NCBI GenBank assembly: GCA_004282875.1
Contig: SHLT01000023.1
Span: forward strand, 1-32,758
DNA: 32,758 nt
Reading direction: 5' to 3'
Origin: Chromatiales bacterium
Lineage (GTDB): Bacteria; Pseudomonadota; Gammaproteobacteria; Steroidobacterales; Woeseiaceae
Made by a program: the position numbers and the translations under genes. How positions within the stretch are numbered: the stretch's first letter is position 1; the number at the start of each line of letters is the position of its first letter. The notes under the pieces are model-generated. The model searched no databases, was not told the origin of the DNA, and worked only from the letters and a program-made list of their open reading frames with translations. Positions 16,919 through 24,341 of the stretch are shown here, in pieces.

Positions 16919-18850
16919 ATGAACGTATCCCTGCACGCCTCTTCCAACCGGGTGCTGGTCGTCGACACCGACGCTGGCCAGATCGATGCGTATGTTGCCT
17001 GCCTGGGTGAGGATTTCGAGCCGGACGAAGCGGTTGAAACACTGACCGACCTGGAAAAAGTCCTGCTCGGCGAAGACTCCGATGTAGATCACAACCCGCG
17101 ATTCGAAGTCCATTCCCGGAACCAGGGCGACGCCGCGGTCGAGGCCGTCCGCTATGCCCTGGAAAAGAGACAACCGTTCTCGGCCGTGTTTCTTGAACTG
17201 GATCTGCCCCCGGGTATCGATGGCATCGAGACGGCCCAGCAGATCAGGGCACTGGACCCGAACGTCAATATCGTCATCGTATCGGGTTCGCCCGACGCAA
17301 ACCCCGAGAATCCCGGCAAGAAAATTCCGCCGGCCGACAAGGTCTTCTTTTTTCGCAAACCTTTCCATGGCGTGGAATGTCGGCAACTGGCGGCGGCGCT
17401 TTGCGGCAAGTGGCATGCGGATACGGCATTGCGCCAGGCCAACGAAGATCTCGAGCGGCGTGTCGAGGAGCGCACCGCCGCCCTGCAAAAAATTGCCTAT
17501 TTCGATATTGTCACGCGCCTGCCCAACCAGCACCTGCTGATCGAAGAACTCAAGAACCTCATCGCTGCGGCTGAGGACGCGGAAGGCGACACCGTGGTGG
17601 TGCTGCTCGACATCGATCGCTTCAGTTTCATCAATGAGACCATGGGCTTCGATGCCGGTAACGAACTGCTGCGCTCGGTGGGCAATCGCCTGAGTCGGAC
17701 CTTCGGCGAAGACAGCGGGGGTGAGCAGGCGATCGTGGGCCGTTTCGGCGCCGACGAGTTCGCCGTTCTGCTTCCCGACGTCAATTCAGATCTGGAGATT
17801 CCGGACTTTGCGGCCATGGTCAAGGAGACGGTCGAAGAACCGTTCCTGATCAACGGGCGTGACCTGTTTCTAAAAGTTGCCGTCGGCGTGGCCTGGCATC
17901 CGGTGCATGGCCGCGACGCGAAAACCGTGTTTCGTTGTGCCGAGGCGGCGTTGCACCGCTCGATGCGCAGCATCGACCATGCGATTACCTATTACCACAG
18001 CGAGATGCGCTATCGCGCCCGTCACCGCTTCAGTCTGGAGGCAGAGCTGCGCGGCGCGATCGAGGGCGGTGAGATCGTGGCCCACTACCAGCCGCAGGAG
18101 TCCACGCGGACCGGCAAGCTGGAGGGCGTGGAGGCCCTGGCACGCTGGAATCGTCCCGATGGGTCAGTGGTTTCATCGGCCGATTTCGTGCCGCTGAGCG
18201 AGGAGATGGGCATTTCGGACATGCTGTTCGAGTCCATCCTGCGAAGCGTCTGCAAGGATCTCGCCACCTGGCGGGAGGAGGGCGAGTGGAACGTCCCGGT
18301 CAGCATTAACCTGTCTGCACACCAGCTGCGTAATCGCGAGCTGGTGCAGCTGATCAAAGACGTCATGAACGACGCCGGCATCGGCGAGGAACTCATCAAT
18401 CTCGAACTCACGGAAACGGTGCTCCTCGAAGATCTGACCATCGCGCAGCCCCTGCTCGACGAGCTGGCATCATTCGGTGTGGGTATCCATATTGACGACT
18501 TTGGCACCGGCTACTCGTCGCTGAGTTACCTCGCACAGCTGCCGGTGCGGACGCTGAAGATCGACCAGGCTTTTGTCGCACAGCTATCCGAGCCCGACGC
18601 GACGACCAAGCTCGTGGAGGCGATAATCGCGCTCGGTAAGGCGCTGGATCTCGAGGTTATCGCCGAAGGCGTAGAGACCAATCAGCAATACGCCATCATC
18701 CGGCGACTGGGTTGCGACCTGGTCCAGGGATACTTTATTGCCCGTCCAATGCCGGCGCATCAGCTCCGTACCTGGTGCGGCGGTTATGAGGATACCCAGA
18801 GCCTCAAGCGTGGCTCTGCAGTGGTTGATATCGAAAAAGCCCGTAAGTAG
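16919..18850 (+). CDS. REC-GGDEF-EAL protein, probable c-di-GMP phosphodiesterase
   Basis: The 643-residue protein has a receiver domain (about 10-165), a short coiled linker (LRQANEDLERRVEERTAAL), a GGDEF domain (about 195-355) and an EAL domain (about 370-625). The receiver keeps the acidic pocket (VVDTD), the Ser of VIVSGS and the Lys of FRKPF, but the phospho-acceptor position is Glu93 (FLELDLPPGIDG where D-x-x-M-P-P-G-x-D-G is usual). The GGDEF signature is FGADEF with no RxxD inhibitory site. The EAL domain is intact: VEALARW, INLSAHQL, ELTETVL, DDFGTGYSSL, LKIDQAF, IAEGVET and QGYF. It should hydrolyse c-di-GMP, with the GGDEF perhaps only sensing GTP. A TTG 6 codons upstream is an alternative start. 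It is divergent from the glycan operon and monocistronic, with a hairpin downstream. Confidence 0.92.
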   Translation: MNVSLHASSNRVLVVDTDAGQIDAYVACLGEDFEPDEAVETLTDLEKVLLGEDSDVDHNPRFEVHSRNQGDAAVEAVRYALEKRQPFSAVFLELDLPPGIDGIETAQQIRALDPNVNIVIVSGSPDANPENPGKKIPPADKVFFFRKPFHGVECRQLAAALCGKWHADTALRQANEDLERRVEERTAALQKIAYFDIVTRLPNQHLLIEELKNLIAAAEDAEGDTVVVLLDIDRFSFINETMGFDAGNELLRSVGNRLSRTFGEDSGGEQAIVGRFGADEFAVLLPDVNSDLEIPDFAAMVKETVEEPFLINGRDLFLKVAVGVAWHPVHGRDAKTVFRCAEAALHRSMRSIDHAITYYHSEMRYRARHRFSLEAELRGAIEGGEIVAHYQPQESTRTGKLEGVEALARWNRPDGSVVSSADFVPLSEEMGISDMLFESILRSVCKDLATWREEGEWNVPVSINLSAHQLRNRELVQLIKDVMNDAGIGEELINLELTETVLLEDLTIAQPLLDELASFGVGIHIDDFGTGYSSLSYLAQLPVRTLKIDQAFVAQLSEPDATTKLVEAIIALGKALDLEVIAEGVETNQQYAIIRRLGCDLVQGYFIARPMPAHQLRTWCGGYEDTQSLKRGSAVVDIEKARK

Positions 18851-18866
18851 GGCACGCCAATAAGAA

Positions 18867-18898
18867 AAGGCGCGAACGGCCGGGGCCGCTCGCGCCTT
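18867..18898 (-). terminator. Intrinsic terminator between convergent EAL and OmpA genes
   Basis: AAGGCGCGA (18867-18875) pairs with TCGCGCCTT (18890-18898), and inside it CGGCC pairs with GGCCG around a GG loop with one A/C mismatch. On the minus strand the hairpin is followed by TTTTCTTATT, a usable U-tract, so it probably ends the OmpA transcript. On the plus strand the tail is GT-rich and a weaker stop for the EAL gene. Confidence 0.8.
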
Positions 18899-18923
18899 GT
18901 CACGTGGTTTGGCTTCGCTGTAC

Positions 18924-20189
18924 TTAGCGGGCCGTTATGCGCAGGACCACGCGGCGGTTCTGCGCCTTGCCGTCCGCAGTCGTGTTGTCTGCAATCGGCT
19001 GTGCTTCACCGTAACCGCGCACGGTCATGCGATCGGCAGCCACGCCGCGTACGGCCAGGTAGTCACGAACCGTCTGCGCACGACGCGACGACAGGCTCTC
19101 GTTGTACTCGGCGGCACCATCGCTGTCGGTATGCCCGGCAACCTCGACGCGAATGGTCGGATTCTTGCCCAGCGTGGCGGCAGCGTCGTTGAGAATGGCC
19201 TCAGCGCCCGGCAGGAGGCGATCCGAGTTGGTCTCGAAATTCACGCCCTCGAGCCTGATCTCTTCCTTGATTTCACAGCCCTTGATATCGACCTGCACAC
19301 CGGCAGCGGTGCCGGGACATTCGTCGAGGCGGTTCACGACACCGTCGCCGTCGTCATCGAGTTCGCAGCCATTGGCGTCGACCGGTTCGCCGGCCGGCGT
19401 GTTGGGACACTGATCCTTGTCGTCGGTGACGCCATCGCCGTCACTGTCGTTCGGGCATCCGTTTGAGCCGCCCGCAACGCCGCGCGGCGGTCCCGGGCAC
19501 TCGTCTTTGGAGTCCTTGACGCCATCGCCGTCGCTGTCGAGCTCACAGCCGAAAGTGTCGACGCGTGCACCGGCCGGCGTGTTCGGACAGTTGTCTGAAC
19601 TATCGGCCACACCGTCGCCGTCCGAGTCCACCCACTTCGGCGTGCTCGAGCCAAACGGAAGTTGCAGGCCAAGGCTGATCAGGTTATCGCTCATATCCTC
19701 CGACATCGTGCTGTCGATGCGATGGCGATATTCGCCGCGGAGCGCGACCTCCGAGGAGAACAAGTCGAGCAGGAAACCAGCCCCTAACGAGTACATTGCC
19801 CCATCGGGGTCGTTGGCATTGCCGGCCACGTCGGTGTGGGAATAGCCCAGCCCTGCATGCAGGTACGGGCTGAACCGCTCGGCCCTGCGGAAAACACGCT
19901 GTACGTCGATGCCAGCGCCAAACTGGTCCTCGTCCACATTGCTTAACCCGAGGTAGTCAGGGGAGGCAAGAGACAGCATCGCTTCAATATTGTATTTGTC
20001 ATTGATGGCGTAGCCGAGCCCAAACTGGCGCCCGCCAAAGCCATCGTCAACCCCACGTTTGCTGTCGTAATCGGTGTAGGTTCCCATGGCGGACAGGTAA
20101 GGTTGCCCGGCCTCGGCCTCAGCGTACGCAGTCTGGGCGCTCCCAAGCACCGTGAAAGTCGCCAGGGCGACACAAAATAACGTCTTCAT
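18924..20189 (-). CDS. OmpA-family outer-membrane protein with TSP3 calcium repeats
   Basis: The 421-residue precursor has a Sec signal (1-24, ending TAYA). Residues about 28-182 are an OmpA-like eight-strand beta-barrel with alternating aromatic strands such as FGLGYAINDKYNIEAML and FSPYLHAGLGYSHTDV. Residues 188-305 hold four TSP3-like Asp-rich repeats (DSDGDGV...DxCPxTPAG...DxxGCE). Residues about 310-421 are the OmpA peptidoglycan-binding domain with VNFETNSDRLLPGAE, AGHTDSDGAAEYNESLSSRR and NRRVVLRI. It ties the outer membrane to the cell wall; the calcium repeats form a stiff spacer. TTG at 20192 just before the ATG could also be used, since AGGGAG lies 6 nt from TTG and 9 nt from ATG. 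The 229 bp upstream separate it from a divergent operon. Confidence 0.93.
   Translation of the reverse strand: MKTLFCVALATFTVLGSAQTAYAEAEAGQPYLSAMGTYTDYDSKRGVDDGFGGRQFGLGYAINDKYNIEAMLSLASPDYLGLSNVDEDQFGAGIDVQRVFRRAERFSPYLHAGLGYSHTDVAGNANDPDGAMYSLGAGFLLDLFSSEVALRGEYRHRIDSTMSEDMSDNLISLGLQLPFGSSTPKWVDSDGDGVADSSDNCPNTPAGARVDTFGCELDSDGDGVKDSKDECPGPPRGVAGGSNGCPNDSDGDGVTDDKDQCPNTPAGEPVDANGCELDDDGDGVVNRLDECPGTAAGVQVDIKGCEIKEEIRLEGVNFETNSDRLLPGAEAILNDAAATLGKNPTIRVEVAGHTDSDGAAEYNESLSSRRAQTVRDYLAVRGVAADRMTVRGYGEAQPIADNTTADGKAQNRRVVLRITAR
19275..19628 (-). repeat. Four TSP3-type Asp-rich repeats within the OmpA gene
   Basis: Residues 188-305 of the OmpA protein repeat a unit of about 29 residues with DSDGDGV or DDDGDGV, a Cys-Pro pair and a closing GCE or GCP. 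The calcium-ligand Asp pattern is present in every unit. The second unit departs from the others (PGPPRGVAGGSNGCP instead of PNTPAGxxVDxxGCE), which suggests it is older or less constrained. Confidence 0.85.
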
Positions 20190-20418
20190 CAAATAATGCT
20201 CCCTAATTTATTCCATGTTCCCGCGTTGCCAGCCCGCAGGATCGAATTCTGCTGGCCCAATAGACGCCCGAGTGGTCGATTGAGTCACAATTCCACGGCG
20301 GGCTGGGCCAAGCGTAGATATTACCCTAGTCAATGTGACTTCAGGGCTGACTCTGCCGTCTATTTGGACCATCATTGCGTCTACTTATCAACATTTCGGG
20401 GCAAACTAAAGTACCCAC

Positions 20419-20712
20419 ATGGCAGATACGCGTAACGAGGAACAGATTCGCCGGCTCATGCAGGCCGGCATGGATACTGACGAACGTCCATCGCGAGCCC
20501 TGTCCGCTGTGAGCCGCGCCCGCCGCCAGGTCGGGCAGCGCGATACCCTGGCGTTCGCGCTGGTCCGGGTCTGGTCGGTATTGGCCCGTCTTCTTGCGCC
20601 CGTGTTTGCGTTCCTTGGTGAGAAACAGGCACAGACGGGTTACCAGCAGTCAGCCGGCAAGGTCAAAGCGCGCGCCGCAAGCAAAGACGAAAAGGCCAAA
20701 GACAAAGAATAA
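20419..20712 (+). CDS. Small basic protein with one hydrophobic segment, unknown function
   Basis: The 97-residue protein is not recognised. Residues 1-40 are charged and Arg-rich, residues about 44-68 (LAFALVRVWSVLARLLAPVFAF) form one hydrophobic segment that could cross or lie on the membrane, and the tail (KVKARAASKDEKAKDKE) is Lys/Glu-rich. The ATG lacks a clear Shine-Dalgarno sequence, and an in-frame ATG at 20458 is an alternative start. The gene is 55 bp before the MscS-type channel on the same strand and probably shares its promoter. Reality as a gene is supported by position, length and plausible composition, not by homology. Confidence 0.6.
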   Translation: MADTRNEEQIRRLMQAGMDTDERPSRALSAVSRARRQVGQRDTLAFALVRVWSVLARLLAPVFAFLGEKQAQTGYQQSAGKVKARAASKDEKAKDKE

Positions 20713-20767
20713 CTCGATTGGGGTGGTCCCATGTCCGGGCCGGCCTCTTAGGTAAGAGGGGAAAACC

Positions 20768-21598
20768 ATGATAGATGAAGTACAGGAAACACTGTGGCAG
20801 CCAATGGTCAGCCTGTGGACCAAGGTGGCGGAGTTCTTGCCCAATATCGCGGGTGCGTTATTTTTGCTCATCATTGGCTACCTTGTAGCCAAAGGTATCG
20901 GCCTTGCGATTGCCAAGCTCCTTGCCAAGCTCGGCCTCGACAAGCTGACCGAAAGCTCCGGCGTCGCGTCGGCCGTGCAGAGTACGGGCTTCGAGGCGTC
21001 GGCCTCCGCGATCATTGGAAAGATCGTCTATTGGCTGATTTTCCTGCTGTTCATGATTGCGGCGGCAGATAGTCTCGGATTGCCGCGCGTCTCCGACACG
21101 ATCAATGGATTCGTTCAATACCTGCCGAAACTCATTGGCGCGCTGCTCGTCGTCATCATCGGCCTGTTCGCGGCGCATCTCGTGAGGTCGGCCGTGGAAA
21201 CAGCATCGGCGAGCATGCAGCTCGACTACGGCAAGCCACTGGGCACGCTGATCTACATGCTCATTGTGATCGTGGTGGTCTCGCTGGCAATTGGCCAGCT
21301 GGAGATTGAAACGGACCTGCTGAACCAGGTTGTATCGATCATCCTGTTCGCGATCGGCGCAGCGGTGGCGCTTTCACTGGGAATGGGAACGCGTGCTACG
21401 GCCGGCAATATCGTGGCGGGCCTCTATGCACGCGACCTGTTTCCGCCGGGGGACAAAATAACGGTTGGGGACATCTCCGGCCGTGTCATTGAGGTCAGTG
21501 CGACAAATACACTGCTCGAGCTCGACGACGGTACGACGTACACGTTGCCCAACAGTGTATTGGTAGAAAGCCAGGTTCATACGACCGACCGCCTCTGA
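20768..21598 (+). CDS. Small-conductance mechanosensitive (MscS-type) channel with TM-helix repeats
   Basis: The 276-residue inner-membrane protein has hydrophobic helices at about 25-50, 80-105, 115-140, 160-178 and 184-205, of the conserved TM-helix repeat type seen in CmpX-like channels. The pore helix is Gly/Ala-rich (FAIGAAVALSLGMGTRATAGNIVAG) and is followed by the MscS beta domain (FPPGDKITVGDISGRVIEVS ... DDGTTYTLPNSVL). The protein stops soon after the beta domain and lacks the large alpha/beta vestibule domain of E. coli MscS, as is common in this short subclass. A purine-rich AAGAGGGGAAAA precedes the ATG. It ends 1 bp before the sigma factor start, so the two are probably co-translated. 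It would release solutes on hypo-osmotic shock or act as a tension sensor. Confidence 0.88.
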   Translation: MIDEVQETLWQPMVSLWTKVAEFLPNIAGALFLLIIGYLVAKGIGLAIAKLLAKLGLDKLTESSGVASAVQSTGFEASASAIIGKIVYWLIFLLFMIAAADSLGLPRVSDTINGFVQYLPKLIGALLVVIIGLFAAHLVRSAVETASASMQLDYGKPLGTLIYMLIVIVVVSLAIGQLEIETDLLNQVVSIILFAIGAAVALSLGMGTRATAGNIVAGLYARDLFPPGDKITVGDISGRVIEVSATNTLLELDDGTTYTLPNSVLVESQVHTTDRL

Positions 21599-21599
21599 C

Positions 21600-22232
21600 G
21601 TGAGCGCTCGGCGCAGAACGCCGTTACCGAAGGAGTATCGGGCTCTTTTGGATGAGCAGCTTGTTGAGCGCGCGTGCGATGAGCTGCCGTATCGTACGCG
21701 TGCGTACGAGGAGCTCATGCGCCGGCATGAAAAACTGATGTTCAGCGTTTGTCTTCGACTGCTCGGGAACAGGCAGGATGCGGAGGACATAACGCAGGAC
21801 GTCATGTTGAAGATCTTCTCGAAGCTGCATGGCTTTGAAGGCAGGTCATCGTTCAAGACATGGCTGGTTCGAGTGACCCGCAACGCCTGCAAAGACTGGC
21901 TGAAGAAGCGGGCAATTTCGAAACATTACTCCGAGGCTCTGGCGAACGAGCCGCAGGAACACTCGACCGTCGAATACGAGGAGGATCGCCTGATCGGCTT
22001 GCTGAAACACCTTTCCCCTACCGATCGGGAAGTCCTGACCCTGCGATTCGTAGCCGACCTGAGCCTGCAGGAGATTGCGGAGATGACCGAGTTGAGCTTG
22101 AGCGCAACGAAAATGCGCCTCTACCGGGCAATTGACAGGCTACAGGAGCTCGCGACTGATACGATTGGCGATTACCTGCAGGATTACCAGGTACCAGAAC
22201 AAACTGACAACAGAAAAGGAGAAAAACCATGA
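21600..22232 (+). CDS. ECF-type RNA polymerase sigma factor
   Basis: The 210-residue protein starts at GTG, 1 bp after the channel stop, with no Shine-Dalgarno sequence of its own, which suggests translational coupling. Region 2 (about 30-103) contains LGNRQDAEDITQDVMLKIF and FKTWLVRVTRNACKDWLKK, the core-binding and -10-recognition part. Region 4 (about 138-185) contains LSPTDREVLTLRFVADLSLQ and a helix-turn-helix, EIAEMTELSLSATKMRLYRA. There is no region 3 or 1.1, so it is an ECF sigma. No anti-sigma gene (zinc-finger or transmembrane) is adjacent. The dodecin ATG overlaps its stop (ATGA). Downstream genes are stress-linked families, so it may drive its own operon, but no matching promoter could be identified by eye. 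Confidence 0.9.
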   Translation: MSARRRTPLPKEYRALLDEQLVERACDELPYRTRAYEELMRRHEKLMFSVCLRLLGNRQDAEDITQDVMLKIFSKLHGFEGRSSFKTWLVRVTRNACKDWLKKRAISKHYSEALANEPQEHSTVEYEEDRLIGLLKHLSPTDREVLTLRFVADLSLQEIAEMTELSLSATKMRLYRAIDRLQELATDTIGDYLQDYQVPEQTDNRKGEKP

Positions 22233-22429
22233 GTGTTGCAAAGACTTCCGAGATCACGGCGTCATCGTCCAAGAGTTTTGAGGACGCGATGCGCAAAGGC
22301 ATTCGCAAAATGGGCGAAACTGTGGACAATATCGAAGGCGCCTGGGTTAAGGAACAGAAGGTCGTCGTCAATGATGGGGAAGTAACGGCATATCGTGTGA
22401 CCATGAAAGTGACGTTCATCGTCAAATAA
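22229..22429 (+). CDS. Dodecin family protein
   Basis: The 66-residue protein matches the dodecin fold: strand SVAKTSEITA, helix SFEDAMRKGIRKMGETVDNI, and strands GAWVKEQKVVV and VTAYRVTMKVTFIV. Dodecins form hollow 12-mers that store or buffer flavins such as riboflavin or FMN. Compared with classical actinobacterial and haloarchaeal dodecins, the Gln that holds the isoalloxazine ring (xQVT) is Arg here (YRVT), and the Trp is displaced by two residues (GAW). Proteobacterial relatives often share this form, so ligand binding may differ. AAAAGGAG just upstream, inside the sigma gene, is a strong ribosome site, which predicts more dodecin than sigma factor. It is the fourth gene of the operon. 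Confidence 0.9.
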   Translation: MSVAKTSEITASSSKSFEDAMRKGIRKMGETVDNIEGAWVKEQKVVVNDGEVTAYRVTMKVTFIVK

Positions 22430-22475
22430 CGTGAAGCAATTGCTCAAGAATTAGATCGTAAGACAGGAGATAGAG

Positions 22476-22808
22476 ATGGCAGGTAAGTTTGAAGTGTACA
22501 AAGACAAGGCGGGCGAATTTCGGTTTCGTCTGAAAGCCGGCAATGGGCAAAACATCCTCGGGAGCGAGGGGTACAAAGCCAAGGCCAGCTGCATGAATGG
22601 CATCGAGTCGGTCAAGAAGAACTCGCAGAATCCGGATCGCTTTGAGAAGAAATCCACGGCATCGGGCAGATTCACGTTCAGGCTATGCGCATCGAACGGT
22701 CAGTGTATCGGCGTGAGCCAGACCTACGAGTCCGAATCGGGCTGCGACAACGGCATGAAGAGCGTTGCTGAAACGGCACCGGGCGCGTCTACAGACGACC
22801 AGAGCTGA
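22476..22808 (+). CDS. YegP-family protein with two DUF1508 repeats
   Basis: The 110-residue protein has two copies of the DUF1508/YegP unit: residues about 3-49 (KFEVYKDKAGEFRFRLKAGN, then GQNILGSEGY, CMNGIESV) and about 54-97 (RFEKKSTASGRFTFRLCASN, then GQCIGVSQTY, CDNGMKSV). Each unit is a small beta-beta-alpha fold. The family is widespread and often linked with stress, but no biochemical role is established. AGGAGA precedes the ATG. A 10-bp perfect palindrome, AGCAATTGCT, lies in the 46-bp gap after the dodecin (22435-22444) and may be chance. It is the last gene before the strong terminator, so it probably shares the channel-sigma-dodecin transcript. Confidence 0.88.
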   Translation: MAGKFEVYKDKAGEFRFRLKAGNGQNILGSEGYKAKASCMNGIESVKKNSQNPDRFEKKSTASGRFTFRLCASNGQCIGVSQTYESESGCDNGMKSVAETAPGASTDDQS

Positions 22809-22841
22809 GAATCAGGACGCCGCAAGGCGTATGCGATCGAG

Positions 22842-22874
22842 ACCGGCGGCGCATCAGTGCCGCCGGTTTTTTTT
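22842..22874 (+). terminator. Strong intrinsic terminator closing the channel-sigma-dodecin-YegP operon
   Basis: ACCGGCGGC (22842-22850) pairs with GCCGCCGGT (22859-22867) across an 8-nt loop and is followed directly by eight T (22867-22874). It lies 34 bp after the YegP stop codon and separates the operon from the YfcC-family carrier. Confidence 0.92.
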
Positions 22875-22934
22875 GCGCCGGCGATACGGCTTCGATAGTC
22901 TGGGCGACATCTGCATCGCCGTGGTTCAATAATA

Positions 22935-24341
22935 ATGACAAAACGCAACTGGTCGATCGATTCCCTGGTCCTGATATTCTCGTTTATCGTCTTCGCGCAA
23001 TTATTGTCCTACGCGATACCGCACGGGGAGTTCGAGCGCGCGCCGTCGCCGGATGATCCAGGTCGCATGGTCGTCGTCGATGGCACCTACACTCAAATGG
23101 CCGCCGACGAGAGCGTAACGCTCGCGCCGTGGCATTTCCTGATGGCTATCACGAAGGGCCTCGAGTCGGCGCAGGGAATCATCTTCCTGATCTTCCTCGT
23201 TGGCGGCGTGATCGAGGTGTTGCGCAAAACCGGTGCGATCGACGCTGCGCTGCACGGGGCCGTCGATCGACTGGGCAAAAGCCCCTGGCTGCTGATCGGC
23301 GGTTGCCTGCTGCTGTTCAGCATCGGCTCCTTTACGATCGGTATGGGCGAGGAGTACGTGCCGCTCGTGCCAATTATCGTGACTATGTGTCTCGCCATGC
23401 GCATGGACGCCATTGTGGCGATGGGTATGGTCTGGATACCCTACGGTATTGGCTGGGCCTGCGCCGGCATCAATCCGTTTGGTGTCCTGATAGCGCAGAA
23501 TATTGCGAACGTGCCACTGACATCGGGCTGGGGTTTTCGCCTGATCATGATGTTCGCGTTTCTTGCGTTGGCGTTTCATCACATCTATCGGTACGCCCGT
23601 CGCGTGCAGGCGGACCCGTCGTATAGCTTCGTGGCCGATGTCGATTACAGCTCGGGTTTCGAGCCCCCGGGGGACCTGCACTTTAATGGCCGGCGCGTCG
23701 CCATCCTGGCTGTGTTCGTGATCGGACTCGTGGTCTTTGTTTACGGCGTATCGGAACACCACTGGTACATCACAGAACTCAACTCAATCTTCCTTGCCAT
23801 CGGCCTCATTGCTGCGGCTATCGCGCGCTTGCCTGCCGGTGAAACGAGTCGCACGTTTCTCGAAGGTGCTGCGGCGATGACGCCGGCTGCCCTGCTCGTG
23901 GGATTTGCCCGAACCATTGAGGTCGTCATGACGGACGGCCAGATCATCGATACGGTCGTCTACTCCATCGCAGGATTGCTTGAAGGGCTGCCGTCGGAGG
24001 CGTCTGCAATCGGCATGCTCGCCGTGCAAACGGTTTGTAACTTCTTCATTCCCTCGGGTAGCGGCCAGGCGTTTGTGACGATGCCGATCATGTCACCGCT
24101 CGCGACCTTGACCGATGTGCCGCAACAGACGGCCGTGCTGGCCTACCAGTTTGGTGATGGCTTCACGAACATGATCGTCCCGACGAGCGCACTCGTGATG
24201 GGTGCGCTAGCGCTCGGCAAGGTTCCCTATGCGGCATGGTTCAAGTTCGTGGGCCCGTTGCTGTTAAAGATGTTTGCGCTCGCGGCGGTGTTTCTCGTTG
24301 TGTCGATGCACATCGGATCGGCTTTCGGTTTTCACAGCTAG
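22935..24341 (+). CDS. YfcC/DcuC-family membrane carrier
   Basis: The 468-residue inner-membrane protein has about 12 hydrophobic helices. It carries the hallmarks of the YfcC family: FLVGGVIEVLRKTGAID, SFTIGMGEEYVPLVPI, CAGINPFGVLIAQNIA, FFIPSGSGQAFVTMPI and AYQFGDGFTNMIVPTSA. These GMGEE and SGSGQ re-entrant motifs line the substrate path in ion-transporter-superfamily carriers. E. coli YfcC is annotated as a putative amino-acid or dicarboxylate carrier, but its substrate is not firmly known. The neighbouring indolepyruvate oxidoreductase suggests an amino or organic acid here, which is only inference. It follows the terminator and converges with the MBL-fold gene, sharing 4 bp at the 3' end. 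Confidence 0.9.
   Translation: MTKRNWSIDSLVLIFSFIVFAQLLSYAIPHGEFERAPSPDDPGRMVVVDGTYTQMAADESVTLAPWHFLMAITKGLESAQGIIFLIFLVGGVIEVLRKTGAIDAALHGAVDRLGKSPWLLIGGCLLLFSIGSFTIGMGEEYVPLVPIIVTMCLAMRMDAIVAMGMVWIPYGIGWACAGINPFGVLIAQNIANVPLTSGWGFRLIMMFAFLALAFHHIYRYARRVQADPSYSFVADVDYSSGFEPPGDLHFNGRRVAILAVFVIGLVVFVYGVSEHHWYITELNSIFLAIGLIAAAIARLPAGETSRTFLEGAAAMTPAALLVGFARTIEVVMTDGQIIDTVVYSIAGLLEGLPSEASAIGMLAVQTVCNFFIPSGSGQAFVTMPIMSPLATLTDVPQQTAVLAYQFGDGFTNMIVPTSALVMGALALGKVPYAAWFKFVGPLLLKMFALAAVFLVVSMHIGSAFGFHS

Noticed and set aside
20226-20309. Inverted repeat CCAGCCCGC / GCGGGCTGG upstream of the OmpA and channel operons, considered as a small RNA or riboswitch
   Set aside because: The arms are 9 bp and 60 bp apart, no T-run follows, and nothing else supports a structured RNA.
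23001-23762. Minus-strand open frame of about 250 codons inside the YfcC-family gene
   Set aside because: Composition is His/Asp/Arg-rich and without membrane helices or motifs; the plus strand is a clear carrier.
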